The notes under the pieces are model-generated. The model made no database searches, had not been told where the DNA came from, and saw only the letters and a list, made by a program, of their open reading frames with translations. A stretch of 64,000 bases of DNA from Mesonia hippocampi (GTDB taxonomy: Bacteria > Bacteroidota > Bacteroidia > Flavobacteriales > Flavobacteriaceae): contig NZ_JACIFO010000005.1 of the NCBI RefSeq assembly GCF_014197445.1, positions 1 to 64,000 on the forward strand, in the 5' to 3' direction. Positions within the stretch are counted from its first letter, which is position 1, and each line of letters begins with the position of its first letter. A program made the translations under genes and the position numbers. Below are positions 35,497 through 45,938 of the stretch, in pieces.

Positions 35497-35540
35497 AAAA
35501 AGTCCTGTTTAAAAGCATAAGATTTTAAACAGGACTTTTT
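35497..35540. terminator. strong bidirectional terminator
   Basis: An 18-bp perfect stem (35497-35514 with 35523-35540) and an 8-base loop, flanked by A and T runs. It lies between the M42 gene (plus) and the convergent T9SS-cargo gene (minus). Confidence 0.88.
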
Positions 35541-35557
35541 TATTATCTAAGTTTATA

Positions 35558-36301
35558 CTATTGTTTTATCAGTTTAACTATTTGCCCTTTTCCGCTATGG
35601 TTTTTAGGTTTTAATTCTAAAAAATAAACTCCAGCGGTTATGCCATCTAAAGAGAAACGTAGATCTGCTGCTACTGTTTGGGTTATCGTTTTTATTTCTT
35701 TCCCTAAAACATCATAAAGTTTTATAGTAAGCATTTGGCTTGTATGATTAGGTAAGCTAATATTTACCGCTGTTTGTGCAGGATTAGGATACACCTTTAT
35801 ATCTTTAAAAAGATAAGCATTTACAGCCAAGCTTTTATTATTAAAATAGGCTTTATCGCCATTAACATTTGTTACTACCAGTTCTTTATCTCCGTTATGT
35901 AAATCTGTAATCTCAAAATAAAAGTTAAAACTTTTTAGCGTTTCATACATCATTACAGCACTATAATGCCTTGCAAATTCAATGTTCTCTGCAAGATAAC
36001 AATAGTCCAACGCTAAACTAACCCAATTAGTTGATTCCCATCGGTTATCATTAATAAAAGTAACCCCTTGAAAAAAACTCCATCCACAAAAACCAAACCA
36101 TATCTCATTATTTACTGAATACGATAAATTTGCAGTATTCAATTCTATACGCTCTTGGTTAATTGGTGCCAAATATTCTTGCCCATCTATTTCTACTTTA
36201 TAAACATTCCATGAATGGTCTGCTAGTACTTGTTGCTGAGTTTGGGCATAAAAGCTTGTTGCCACAAACAAGACTATAATTATTAGTACATATTTTCTCA
36301 T
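35558..36301 (-). CDS. secreted protein with T9SS type A sorting domain
   Basis: A 247-residue secreted protein: signal peptide (1-20, ending SFYAQ), an unassigned beta-rich domain (about 25-160, beginning DHSWNVYKVEIDGQEY), and a C-terminal type IX secretion sorting domain (about 170-247, with VYPNPAQTAVNISL, KLYDVLGKEI and AGVYFLELKP). The protein should be exported by the T9SS and attached to the surface or released. The N-terminal domain resembles the lipocalin-like or META-type fold loosely; I would not name it. Confidence 0.85.
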   Translation of the reverse strand: MRKYVLIIIVLFVATSFYAQTQQQVLADHSWNVYKVEIDGQEYLAPINQERIELNTANLSYSVNNEIWFGFCGWSFFQGVTFINDNRWESTNWVSLALDYCYLAENIEFARHYSAVMMYETLKSFNFYFEITDLHNGDKELVVTNVNGDKAYFNNKSLAVNAYLFKDIKVYPNPAQTAVNISLPNHTSQMLTIKLYDVLGKEIKTITQTVAADLRFSLDGITAGVYFLELKPKNHSGKGQIVKLIKQ

Positions 36302-36328
36302 AATTAGTTAAGGTTTAGTTAATATAGT

Positions 36329-36886
36329 TTAATTAGTAAATTTCATATCAAAGCGGCCTTCGCGTATTTCTACCAGTTTTCCATCTTCATTAATCGCATC
36401 GAACCAAAAGGTGCCCGAAACAATATGGTTCTCAAAGTCCAATTTGGTAATCGTCATTTCACCAGTTACTTCGGAAGTTGTAGTATATTGTTCAAAGCCT
36501 GATGACCCAGATATAGAATACCCCCCCCCTTTACCATCAATATTATTTGTGAAAAAAGGTTGAGAATTCAACAAATAAGTTTCCCCTTCTTCAATACTGG
36601 CATTCTGTGTTCCTATAACGACAGAATAAGAAGTATCTCTAGAAAAGTTAGAAAGACCCATTCTAAAATGATACCCTCCCTCTACATATTGGTAAAAACA
36701 GTTTTTGTTGCCGGCAAGCCCACCGCCTTTGGGTAAAAAAGCCTCGCCATTTACTAAACAGCCTGCAGTATTAGCTCCAGTTTGCGTGGCTTTAGGCAAT
36801 TGGTCTACGGGGTTTTGGGGTTTGTCATCGTCACTATTACAAGCATACAGGCTTAATGTTAGGGCAATTAATAGAAGTTTTTTCAT
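36329..36886 (-). CDS. tandem paralogous lipoprotein A, with G9 tract
   Basis: A 185-residue lipoprotein (MKKLLLIALTLSLYAC, lipobox cysteine C16) with a beta-rich domain of about 145 residues starting TGANTAGCLVNGEAF, similar to the DUF6252-type proteins of flavobacteria (tentative). Its first 34 residues and upstream DNA are almost identical to those of the neighbour at 36996-37544, while the rest has diverged. The coding strand contains nine consecutive G (36531-36539) encoding GKGGGY, a tract long enough to slip and switch the frame. Function unknown. Confidence 0.75.
   Translation of the reverse strand: MKKLLLIALTLSLYACNSDDDKPQNPVDQLPKATQTGANTAGCLVNGEAFLPKGGGLAGNKNCFYQYVEGGYHFRMGLSNFSRDTSYSVVIGTQNASIEEGETYLLNSQPFFTNNIDGKGGGYSISGSSGFEQYTTTSEVTGEMTITKLDFENHIVSGTFWFDAINEDGKLVEIREGRFDMKFTN
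36531..36539 (-). repeat. homopolymer G9 inside lipoprotein A
   Basis: Nine C on the plus strand, nine G in the coding strand, in an otherwise AT-rich gene. The paralogue at the matching place has interrupted G runs. Loss or gain of a base would truncate the lipoprotein. Confidence 0.9.
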
Positions 36887-36936
36887 AATTAGCTGGGATT
36901 TATTTAAGTTAATTTACGTTAAACATAAACCATATT
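36780..36936 (-). repeat. 157-bp direct repeat, copy 1
   Basis: Covers the upstream region and first ~35 codons of lipoprotein A. Aligned by eye to 37438-37594 without gaps, it differs at 7 positions (about 95% identity), far more alike than the rest of the two genes. Confidence 0.9.
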
Positions 36937-36995
36937 GTACTGTTTTACAAATATTTACAAAAAAAACTTTATTTAAAATAAATAATTATCAAGTT

Positions 36996-37544
36996 TTACA
37001 TAATAAAAAAAGTATCAAATCTTCCCTCCCTGATTTTTATGGTATCGCCCGTTACAGGATGCTTTATATCAAACCAGAAGGTACCTGAAACAATATAACT
37101 TTCAAAATCTAATTTGGTAATGGTTAATTCTCCGGTATATTCCTGATTTGTTGATGAAGATTGACTGTCATTAATCGAAAATGTAAACCCTCCCCCTCCA
37201 GAGGCATTTCCTTCAGATATTTCAATTAACTGAAGTACCCCTCCTTCTGATATCTTTTTTTTAGTTGTTCCTAGTATAATACTATCAGGAAATAATGTAC
37301 CTTCGAAACTTTCATCTATTCCATGTATTCCAAAATGCCAACCATCATCAACATATTGATAAAAGCAATTAAACCAACCACCACTTTTGTCTATAAACGG
37401 TTTACCATCTACCAAACAGGCAAATATACCCTCTCCGGTTTGCGTGGCTTTAGGCAATTGCTCTACGGGGTTTTGGGGTTTGTCATCGTCGCTATTACAA
37501 GCATACAGGCTTAATGTTAGGGCGATTAATAGAAGTTTTTTCAT
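36996..37544 (-). CDS. tandem paralogous lipoprotein B
   Basis: A 182-residue lipoprotein with the same signal peptide and lipobox as lipoprotein A (C16), then a beta-rich domain (EGIFACLVDGKPFIDKSGGW onward) and a C-terminal stretch YTGELTITKLDFESYIVSGTFWFD that matches the paralogue's EVTGEMTITKLDFENHIVSGTFWFD pattern. The middle is poorly conserved. It lies 109 bp upstream of paralogue A. The pair is probably surface or periplasmic and of unknown role. Confidence 0.75.
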   Translation of the reverse strand: MKKLLLIALTLSLYACNSDDDKPQNPVEQLPKATQTGEGIFACLVDGKPFIDKSGGWFNCFYQYVDDGWHFGIHGIDESFEGTLFPDSIILGTTKKKISEGGVLQLIEISEGNASGGGGFTFSINDSQSSSTNQEYTGELTITKLDFESYIVSGTFWFDIKHPVTGDTIKIREGRFDTFFIM

Positions 37545-37594
37545 AATTAGCTAGGATTTATTTAAGTCAATTCACGTTAAACATAAATCATATT
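37438..37594 (-). repeat. 157-bp direct repeat, copy 2
   Basis: The partner of 36780-36936; it includes the upstream sequence, start codon and signal peptide of lipoprotein B. Same length, no gaps, seven mismatches. Confidence 0.9.
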
Positions 37595-37631
37595 TAACTA
37601 TATTACAAATACTTAACGAAATTATTATATA

Positions 37632-37666
37632 AAAAAAGCCCCTAGTTTTAAAAACTAAGGGCTTTT
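37632..37666 (-). terminator. terminator of the 37689-38351 gene
   Basis: AAAAGCCC-C-TAGTTTT pairs with AAAACTA-A-GGGCTTTT (37634-37666) with one mismatch; a T run follows on the minus strand. Confidence 0.8.
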
Positions 37667-37688
37667 CAACCTAAAGGTTTATATTTTG

Positions 37689-38351
37689 TTAATCATTTGT
37701 TGTACTGGTATCTCCTTCGTTAGTATCATCGGTGGTGGTAAGCTTTTTCCATACAGATTTTCCTACAATAGTTACTTGCATTTCTATTCCGTTTTGGGTT
37801 TCTGTGTACTCTTTATTGTTTATAAATGTAAGTGTATTGTTATTATCGCTTAATTGATAGGTTTCTTCTCCTCCTCCTGTATGTTGATCTACAATACTAA
37901 CATCTTCCATTCCTTGGGTTTCGTACATCACAAAATTACCACCCACGTAGGTAATTTTATCTCCTTGTAGGCTATACGTACCAGTATTATTAGAAGAATT
38001 CATGGTTTGTGTAATTTGCATCTCGATGCCGTTGTTATTCATATCAAATATAAATTCACAACTACCTGTACTGGTGTATGAATTTTCTGTAAATGTAAGC
38101 GTGATATTTTCTTCGTTTGAAGTTACATTTTGCACAATATTTATTTCTCCAAAAAGTGGTGCGTTTCCAGTTGTTTCTACATTTGTTTCAAAAGTTTCTA
38201 GTTTCCATTGTCCTACCAATGCTGTTGGCGACCCTGTGTTAGGGGTTAAAGACCCTTCTCCAAATTCACCTTCTAGCGGTTCGTTATCACAACTTACTAA
38301 GGTTGCCAGGATAAAAAAAATAGAAAAGAGTTTAAGGGATGCTTTTTTCAT
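37689..38351 (-). CDS. lipocalin-like lipoprotein, function unknown
   Basis: A 220-residue lipoprotein with lipobox LATLVSC (C21) and acidic, Thr/Asn-rich tail. The core (about 45-205) begins LVGQWKLETFETN and shows alternating strands (ITLTFTENSYTSTGSCEF, GTYSLQGDKITYVGG), the pattern of Bacteroidota lipocalin-like proteins. Ligand unknown. It has its own terminator and is separate from the tandem lipoproteins. Confidence 0.65.
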   Translation of the reverse strand: MKKASLKLFSIFFILATLVSCDNEPLEGEFGEGSLTPNTGSPTALVGQWKLETFETNVETTGNAPLFGEINIVQNVTSNEENITLTFTENSYTSTGSCEFIFDMNNNGIEMQITQTMNSSNNTGTYSLQGDKITYVGGNFVMYETQGMEDVSIVDQHTGGGEETYQLSDNNNTLTFINNKEYTETQNGIEMQVTIVGKSVWKKLTTTDDTNEGDTSTTND

Positions 38352-38380
38352 TCATAAAAAATTTAAAAGTTCTTATTATC

Positions 38381-38400
38381 CATCATAATAATTTATGATG
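38381..38400. promoter_or_regulatory. inverted repeat upstream of the lipocalin-like gene
   Basis: CATCATAA (38381-38388) and TTATGATG (38393-38400) form an 8-bp perfect dyad with a 4-base spacer, 30 bases ahead of the ATG at 38351 and 44 bases past the UMF1 gene stop. No T run follows, so an operator is as likely as a terminator. Confidence 0.4.
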
Positions 38401-38443
38401 TTAACTAATTAGTTGGGTTTTGTACAAACTTAATTAAAATATT

Positions 38444-39769
38444 TTAATCTGAAATATTTCTTTTAAGAACTCTAAATAAAATAATAACCCCCAAGGTAAA
38501 AAAGATAACAAAAAACAAAATCGCATTCTTTATGCTATCTGTAAATTGAGTAACTAACCCATAGCATAGCATCCCGATAACAATTCCTATTTTTTCGGTT
38601 ACATCGTAAAAACTAAAATAAGAAGCTGTATCTACTGTATTTTCTGGTATAAATTTAGAATAAGTAGATCTAGATAAGGATTGTATGCCTCCCATTACTA
38701 AACCTACCAAAGCTGCTGCGATATAAAACTGTTCTGGAGTGGTTATTAAATAAGCATAGATACAGATGCCTATCCAAATAATATTAATGCTTATTAGGGT
38801 TTTTATATTACCAAATCTTGCCGAGGCTTTAGAGGTAAAATAAGCGCCAAAAACAGCCACAAGTTGTATTAACAAAATGCTTACTATAAGCCCTGTAGTG
38901 GGATCTTGATCTCCCCAATCTAGTTCTTCTATCCCAAAATAAGTAGCAATAAGCATAATGGTTTGCACCGCCATACTGTACATAAAAAATGCCAACAGGT
39001 ATCTTTTTAACCGAATATCATGCTGTAGTTTTGCAAAAATTTTATTTATTTCTTTAAATCCATTAAACAAAACATCTTTAGTAAGCGCTTGCTTTTTATT
39101 CCCTTTTGGTAAATACTTGTATGTATATTGACTAAAACTAATCCACCAAATACCGGTTAAAATAAACGATAAACGTGTAGGAAAATCTTTGCTTTCAAAA
39201 CCAAAGGTGTCGTACATTAGGATAAGAACCAAACAAATAACCAGTAATAACACACTCCCTATATAACCTAAAGAATAACCTTTTGCACTTATTGCGTCTT
39301 GTTGCTCGGGGTAAGCAATATCGGGTAAATAAGAGTTATAAAACACAATACTGCCCCAAAAGCCTATTAATGCAAAAAAGTAACACAACAAGCCAAACCA
39401 CAAGTATTCTAAATTAAACCAGAATAACCCAATACAAGAGGCAGCGCCTAGGTAACAAAAGAATTTCATGAAATTCTTTTTATTTCCAACATAATCGGAT
39501 ATTCCACCTAAAAACGGACTCATTACCGATACGACCATAAAAGCCGCTGCGGTTACATAACTAATTAAGGTATCGTTATTTAAGGTAAAACCTAAAAAGG
39601 TTACACTATCGCTAATAATAACTCCTTGTTCATCTTTAATAATGGTTAATGCCCCATAAAAGATAGGAAATATAGCCGATGAAATTACTAAATTATAAAC
39701 CGAGTTTGCCCAGTCGTAAAATGCCCAGGCATTCAATAATTTTTTATGACCCTTTGGTAATGCTTGCAT
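38444..39769 (-). CDS. UMF1-family MFS transporter
   Basis: A 441-residue membrane protein with about 12 hydrophobic helices. The start LNAWAFYDWANSVYNLVISSAIFPIFY and the later SLSRSTYSKFIPENTVDTASYFSFYD are signatures of the UMF1 / Atg22-like group of the major facilitator superfamily. In yeast Atg22 exports amino acids from the vacuole; the bacterial substrates are not established. It is preceded by a terminator and so is probably transcribed by itself. Confidence 0.85.
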   Translation of the reverse strand: MQALPKGHKKLLNAWAFYDWANSVYNLVISSAIFPIFYGALTIIKDEQGVIISDSVTFLGFTLNNDTLISYVTAAAFMVVSVMSPFLGGISDYVGNKKNFMKFFCYLGAASCIGLFWFNLEYLWFGLLCYFFALIGFWGSIVFYNSYLPDIAYPEQQDAISAKGYSLGYIGSVLLLVICLVLILMYDTFGFESKDFPTRLSFILTGIWWISFSQYTYKYLPKGNKKQALTKDVLFNGFKEINKIFAKLQHDIRLKRYLLAFFMYSMAVQTIMLIATYFGIEELDWGDQDPTTGLIVSILLIQLVAVFGAYFTSKASARFGNIKTLISINIIWIGICIYAYLITTPEQFYIAAALVGLVMGGIQSLSRSTYSKFIPENTVDTASYFSFYDVTEKIGIVIGMLCYGLVTQFTDSIKNAILFFVIFFTLGVIILFRVLKRNISD

Positions 39770-39794
39770 AATTTTTATTTAGGCTTTAAAAATA

Positions 39795-39826
39795 GAAAAA
39801 CCTTTCTAAAAGTAAGAAAGGTTTTC
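39795..39826 (-). terminator. terminator of the ABC-F gene
   Basis: AAAACCTTTCT (39797-39807) pairs with AGAAAGGTTTT (39815-39825), 11 bp with a 7-base loop, followed on the minus strand by a T-rich stretch. Confidence 0.75.
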
Positions 39827-39865
39827 TTTAAATAGCTATTATCTTAATATTGTACTTTACTCCTG

Positions 39866-41524
<1,659 letters not shown>

Positions 41525-41598
41525 TTAGTTCTGGAAATCTTTAAGCAAGCACTTAATGTTTTAACGGGTAATTAACAGTAATTAACAAGAGGTATCTT

Positions 41599-41606
41599 TA
41601 TGTTTG
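41599..41606 (+). promoter_or_regulatory. -7 box of the thioredoxin-fold lipoprotein gene
   Basis: TATGTTTG, 31 bases before the ATG at 41638 and only 7 before the TTG of the longer frame, which favours the ATG. Two copies of GTAATTAACA precede it. Confidence 0.4.
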
Positions 41607-41637
41607 GGCGTTTTTGATTAAAAGTATTTATTTTCTG

Positions 41638-43053
41638 ATGCACTACATTTACAAATGGTTAATCTGCCTTGTTACAGGGGCTTTCTTTATTGCTTGCACC
41701 TCTTCGTCTAGCGATAAACCCACCTATATTGCTGGTGAAATATTTAATCCGAACACCAATTATATAACCATTACGAAGAATGATAGCCTTGTAGATACCG
41801 TTTATTTAAATAAAAACAATAAATTTAATTATGTTTTTAAAGATAAACCGCATGGACTCTATACATTTTGGCACTATCCCGAAAGTCAATTTTTCTATAT
41901 AGAACCCGGAGATAGTTTATTGTTTAGGCTAAACACATTAGAATTTGACGAATCGCTTATGTTTAGCGGAGATGGAGCCGTACAGAATAACTTCTTAAAC
42001 GAAATGTTTCTGCTTAACGAAAATAACAACAACTTAATTTTTTCTTATTATAAAATTCCGCCCCAGAAATTTGCAAATTTAACCGATTCTGTAAAAACAC
42101 AGCGGCAAATTAAGCTTGCTAAACTAGCTAAAAACCATGGCTTTTGCGAAGAATTTTTTCAGTTTGCAGACAAAACTATTCTGTATGAATATTATGATAT
42201 GCGCGAACGCTACTCGTTTTTACTACACCGCTATATGCCTAGACTAACCAGGCATATTCCTACAAATTTTTATGATTATCGGAAGGAAGCAAACTTTAAC
42301 GACTCTACTCTGATGAGTCATTATACCTATCAGCGCTTTTTAGATAATTATATTAAAAATAAATCTATCGAAAATTGTAAAAACACACCTACTCAGAATT
42401 GTTTTTCGTTAAGTAGTGTTGCTAATTTAAAAAAACGAATTGAAATTTCGGATTCTATTTTTAGCGATAAACAACTCAAAGAGCAGTTTATAAAACGTTT
42501 TGCAATACAAGGGCTTACATTTTCTGAAACTCCTACAGAGATTCAAGATATTTTAAGGCTTTCCCGAAAAAGTTTTACAGACTCTAATAAAATAAAAGAA
42601 ATTACAGCGCTTGCACAAATGCAAGAGCATTTATTGCCTGGAAAATCAATTACCAACATCCAGTTACTAAACAGTACAGGAGAAACAGTAAATGTGGTAG
42701 AAAAATTTAAAAAACCGATTATTAGTTTTAATTGGTCTATAAAATCTTCTGCCCATTATAAAGCACAACATAAACTTATTCATAGCTTACGCGAGAAATA
42801 TCCTGAAATAGTTTTTATGGGAATTAATATTGATATTGGTGATATAAAATCGTGGCAAACGCTAACCGAAAATATAGGTTTTAATCCTGAATACGAATAT
42901 CAATTAAAAGACAACGGGATAGATAAAAAACTATATCAGCATTACCTCAATAAGGTGCTTTTTATAAATAAAAAAGGAATCGTTTGGAAGAATACTATTC
43001 AACTAAACGACCCCTATTTAGAACAACATATCTTAGCTTTTCTAAACCACTAA
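41638..43053 (+). CDS. thioredoxin-fold lipoprotein without CXXC
   Basis: A 471-residue lipoprotein (lipobox FFIAC, C20). The N-terminal domain (about 25-110) has strands like the DUF4369 domain of TlpA-type Bacteroidota proteins, a helical middle follows, and the C-terminal part (about 325-471) looks like a TlpA/AhpC thioredoxin fold. At the active-site position the sequence is [12 protein letters not shown], so the WCxxC cysteines are absent and thiol redox activity is not expected. The longer frame starts at TTG (41614). It overlaps the convergent transaldolase gene by 4 bp. Confidence 0.7.
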   Translation: MHYIYKWLICLVTGAFFIACTSSSSDKPTYIAGEIFNPNTNYITITKNDSLVDTVYLNKNNKFNYVFKDKPHGLYTFWHYPESQFFYIEPGDSLLFRLNTLEFDESLMFSGDGAVQNNFLNEMFLLNENNNNLIFSYYKIPPQKFANLTDSVKTQRQIKLAKLAKNHGFCEEFFQFADKTILYEYYDMRERYSFLLHRYMPRLTRHIPTNFYDYRKEANFNDSTLMSHYTYQRFLDNYIKNKSIENCKNTPTQNCFSLSSVANLKKRIEISDSIFSDKQLKEQFIKRFAIQGLTFSETPTEIQDILRLSRKSFTDSNKIKEITALAQMQEHLLPGKSITNIQLLNSTGETVNVVEKFKKPIISFNWSIKSSAHYKAQHKLIHSLREKYPEIVFMGINIDIGDIKSWQTLTENIGFNPEYEYQLKDNGIDKKLYQHYLNKVLFINKKGIVWKNTIQLNDPYLEQHILAFLNH

Positions 43054-43706
43054 GCGTTCCCTTTTTTATAATCTGCTAAAAACTTCTCTAAACCTATATC
43101 GGTAAGTGGGTGTTTTAGTAGACCTTCTATTGCGCTTAACGGCCCAGTCATCACATCAGCTCCAATTTTGGCACAATCAATAATATGCATGGTATGCCTA
43201 ACAGAAGCGGCTAAAATTTCTGTATCAAAGTTATAATTATCATAAATGGTTCTTATTTCATGAATAAGGTTTAACCCGTCTGAAGAAACATCGTCTAACC
43301 TTCCTATAAAAGGAGATACATAGGTAGCTCCTGCTTTTGCAGCCAATAATGCTTGCCCTACAGAGAACACTAACGTACAATTGGTTTTTATGCCTTTATC
43401 GCTAAAGTATTTAATGGCTTTAATCCCATCTTTTATCATAGGCACTTTTACCACAATTTGGTCATGTAAAGCAGCAAGTACTTCACCTTCTTTAATCATT
43501 TCTTCGTAAGTTGTACCAATAACTTCGGCACTTACATCGCCATCTACAACTTCACAAATTTTCTTATAGTGATTTATAATGTTTTCTTGTCCTGTAATGC
43601 CTTCCTTTGCCATTAAAGATGGGTTTGTAGTCACACCATCTAAAATCCCTAGGTCTTGTGCTTCTTTAATTTGTGCTAAATTAGCCGTGTCTATAAAAAA
43701 TTTCAT
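43050..43706 (-). CDS. fsa: transaldolase / fructose-6-phosphate aldolase (TalC type)
   Basis: A 218-residue short transaldolase-family enzyme. The Schiff-base lysine is K87 in [23 protein letters not shown] and FIGRLDD are family motifs. Enzymes of this size either transfer dihydroxyacetone units in the pentose phosphate pathway or cleave fructose 6-phosphate; the sequence alone does not decide. A -7 box TACCTTTG lies 42 bases ahead of the ATG. Confidence 0.9.
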   Translation of the reverse strand: MKFFIDTANLAQIKEAQDLGILDGVTTNPSLMAKEGITGQENIINHYKKICEVVDGDVSAEVIGTTYEEMIKEGEVLAALHDQIVVKVPMIKDGIKAIKYFSDKGIKTNCTLVFSVGQALLAAKAGATYVSPFIGRLDDVSSDGLNLIHEIRTIYDNYNFDTEILAASVRHTMHIIDCAKIGADVMTGPLSAIEGLLKHPLTDIGLEKFLADYKKGNA

Positions 43707-43748
43707 ATGTTAAGGTTTTTGTGTTGTTTAATTCTTTTTCAACCTCAA

Positions 43749-43756
43749 CAAAGGTA
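43749..43756 (-). promoter_or_regulatory. -7 box of the transaldolase gene
   Basis: TACCTTTG (TAnnTTTG) on the minus strand, 42 bases ahead of the ATG at 43706; no clear -33. Confidence 0.4.
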
Positions 43757-43811
43757 CATTTTAAAGCTTATATTTACTAGAAAACCTAAATTTAGGCATA
43801 TAAATATAGTC

Positions 43812-44615
43812 TTAAAGCTTATAATGCTTCATTAACATACGCTCGTACCACTTATCGGGTAAGATATGTTTTAATGCAATAGAAAACTTCTGAAGCCACT
43901 CTCCTACTTTGTAGTGAATTGTAGGATTTTTTTTCTGCATTACACGGTATACTTTTTTAGCCATCAATAAAGGGTCTTGCCCTTCGTCTACATGCTCGTC
44001 CATAAGGGCTAATGTAGCACCGTATTGTTTTTTATAAGGAGAATTTTCTTTTACAGGGGCATGGTATCTTCCTGCGGCAATATTGGTAGCAAAATCTCCT
44101 GGAGCAACATTTGTCATTCTTATATTAAACTGCTTTATCTCCATTCTAAAGGCTTCGGTAGTTAGCTCTAAGGCACCTTTAGTTGCTGAATAAATTCCTC
44201 GATAGGGCAATCCCATATAGCCCGCAATAGAAGTAATGTTTATAATAAAACCTTCCTGCTGGGTACGCATGCTGGGCAAAACAGCTTTTATCACGCGTAT
44301 TGCCCCAAAATAATTGGTATTAAATACACGCTGAATTTCTTCATCAGGAATTTCTTCTATTGGTCCTGTAATTCCCATCCCTGCATTGTTTATCAGGTAA
44401 TCTATTTTTCCTTCGGCATCAAGCACCTCTGTTACAGCTGCTTTTATACTTTCGGCACAAGTTACATCTAAGGCCACAAACCGAATTCCGTTATGTTCTT
44501 TATGTTTGGGTTTTCTACTCGTACCATATACAATATAGCCTTTGCTATGTAAAAATTCTCCGATAGATTTTCCTATACCAGAAGAAGCTCCAGTAATCAA
44601 TACAGTCTTTGCCAT
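43812..44615 (-). CDS. SDR-family oxidoreductase
   Basis: A 267-residue classical short-chain dehydrogenase: cofactor loop TGASSGIG (9-16 region), NNAGM (76-80), catalytic S129, Y142 and K146 (YSATK). The C-terminal part with VGEWLQKFSIALKHILPDKWYERMLMKHYKL is typical of SDRs acting on lipids or sterol-like substrates, but the substrate is not known. It lies just downstream of the SRP RNA gene, which ends 67 bases before the ATG. Confidence 0.85.
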   Translation of the reverse strand: MAKTVLITGASSGIGKSIGEFLHSKGYIVYGTSRKPKHKEHNGIRFVALDVTCAESIKAAVTEVLDAEGKIDYLINNAGMGITGPIEEIPDEEIQRVFNTNYFGAIRVIKAVLPSMRTQQEGFIINITSIAGYMGLPYRGIYSATKGALELTTEAFRMEIKQFNIRMTNVAPGDFATNIAAGRYHAPVKENSPYKKQYGATLALMDEHVDEGQDPLLMAKKVYRVMQKKNPTIHYKVGEWLQKFSIALKHILPDKWYERMLMKHYKL

Positions 44616-44674
44616 AAGGAGTTAGTTTAATTTAGGAAGTAAGAACACTCTGATATGCAGTGATGTATATAAAC

Positions 44675-44682
44675 AAAAAAAG
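44675..44682 (-). terminator. T8 tract ending the SRP RNA
   Basis: Eight T on the minus strand follow directly after the closing stem of the SRP RNA, which itself serves as the terminator hairpin. Confidence 0.7.
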
Positions 44683-44775
44683 GCAAGCTACCCACATCAC
44701 ACCGCTACGACCGCTTACCCTTGCTGCGTTCCCGCCCTGGGGGATTCAGCAGGAGCTGGTTGTGTGGGACTTGCC
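44683..44775 (-). ncRNA. ffs: signal recognition particle RNA (4.5S-like)
   Basis: About 93 nt on the minus strand. The 5' GGCAAG pairs with the 3' CTTGCC to close a long hairpin, and the apical part AGGGCGGGAACGCAGCAAGGGT carries the loop and the asymmetric A/C internal loops bound by the Ffh M domain. It is the small bacterial SRP RNA without an Alu domain. FtsY is at 25230-26192; Ffh is not in the window. Ends are estimated from the stem and promoter. Confidence 0.92.
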
Positions 44776-44779
44776 GCTG

Positions 44780-44809
44780 CAAATATACAACGTTTATGGC
44801 TTTTTGCAA
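44780..44809 (-). promoter_or_regulatory. promoter of the SRP RNA gene
   Basis: TTG (44809-44807), 19 bases, TATATTTG (44787-44780) on the minus strand, directly ahead of the RNA 5' end. Confidence 0.75.
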
Positions 44810-44864
44810 GAATTTTACGTAAGAAATAAGTAAATTAGCCCTTTAATATTAATTTTCATTTCTC

Positions 44865-45914
44865 ATGAAAGTATTTAAATACATAGTTTTCAGTAGCTTA
44901 TTAAGCTTAAGCATAGCCTGTGGTAGCGGTAAAGAAAATCCTAAATTTCAATTAGAATTAGAACAAAACAAAAAAACCTTACAAATAGGAGATGCCGTTA
45001 CGCTTAGCATAAAAAACCCTAAAAAGCTCCAAATAGACTCTGTTACTTATGCTTACGCTGGAAATACCTTTGCAAAAAGTATAAACAATAAAAAAATTAC
45101 AAAAAAATTAAATACTCCTTTAGGAAAACACCTGATTGCTGCCACCGTATATTATGACAATAAAAAAGCACTTTTAAGCAAAGAGCTTATTTTACATAAC
45201 AATAAAGCCCCAAAATTATATACGTATAAAATTATAAATACTTATCCGCACGATATCCAAGCATATACTCAAGGACTAGAATTTTATAAAGACACGCTCT
45301 ATGAAAGCACAGGCAGGTACGGGCATTCTAGCTTAAGAAAAGTAGCACTAACCACAGGTAAAATTCTTGAAAAAACCAATTTAGAAAAACAATATTTTGC
45401 CGAAGGCATTAGTATTCTTAACAACAAAATCTACCTATTAACGTGGCGAGAAGGCAAAGGTTTTGTTTATAACACTACTGGCTTAAAAAAAGAAAAAGAA
45501 TTTACCTACCAGCAAAGTAAAGAAGGCTGGGGGCTTTGTAACGACGGAGAACACCTCTATAAAAGCGATGGCACCGATAAAATTTGGCTGCTAGACCCAG
45601 AAACACTAGAAGAAAAAAGCTCTATACAACCCACCACACACAAATCTGTTTCTACAAGGCTTAACGAGTTAGAATGGGTAGAAGGTAAAATTTACGCCAA
45701 CACCTACTTAAAAGACGGTGTTGCCATTATAAACCCTAAAACAGGAGCCATTGAAGGAATTATAGATTTACGAGGCCTAAGAGAAAAAGTAACCCAACAC
45801 CAAACATTAGATGTTCTTAACGGAATTGCTTATAACCCTAACACCAAAAAGCTTTATGTAACCGGAAAAAACTGGGATAAACTTTTTGAAATTGAAATTA
45901 TCGAAAAATCATAA
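44865..45914 (+). CDS. glutaminyl-peptide cyclotransferase lipoprotein
   Basis: A 349-residue lipoprotein (lipobox SLSIAC, C19). An N-terminal beta domain (about 25-118) precedes a beta-propeller of the plant/bacterial glutamine cyclotransferase family (about 120-349), with AYTQGLEFYKDTLYESTGRYG, WREGKGFVY, GWGLCNDGEHLYKSDG, LNELEWVEGKIYAN and LNGIAYNP. These enzymes form N-terminal pyroglutamate on exported proteins. The gene following 24 bp downstream is another lipoprotein in the same operon. Confidence 0.88.
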   Translation: MKVFKYIVFSSLLSLSIACGSGKENPKFQLELEQNKKTLQIGDAVTLSIKNPKKLQIDSVTYAYAGNTFAKSINNKKITKKLNTPLGKHLIAATVYYDNKKALLSKELILHNNKAPKLYTYKIINTYPHDIQAYTQGLEFYKDTLYESTGRYGHSSLRKVALTTGKILEKTNLEKQYFAEGISILNNKIYLLTWREGKGFVYNTTGLKKEKEFTYQQSKEGWGLCNDGEHLYKSDGTDKIWLLDPETLEEKSSIQPTTHKSVSTRLNELEWVEGKIYANTYLKDGVAIINPKTGAIEGIIDLRGLREKVTQHQTLDVLNGIAYNPNTKKLYVTGKNWDKLFEIEIIEKS

Positions 45915-45938
45915 CATTAAAGCTTACGGAAATTTTTT

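Noticed and set aside
36780-37594. The 157-bp direct repeat considered as insertion sequence ends
   Set aside because: The repeats lie at equivalent places of two homologous genes (upstream plus signal peptide) and no transposase lies between them; a tandem gene duplication explains them.
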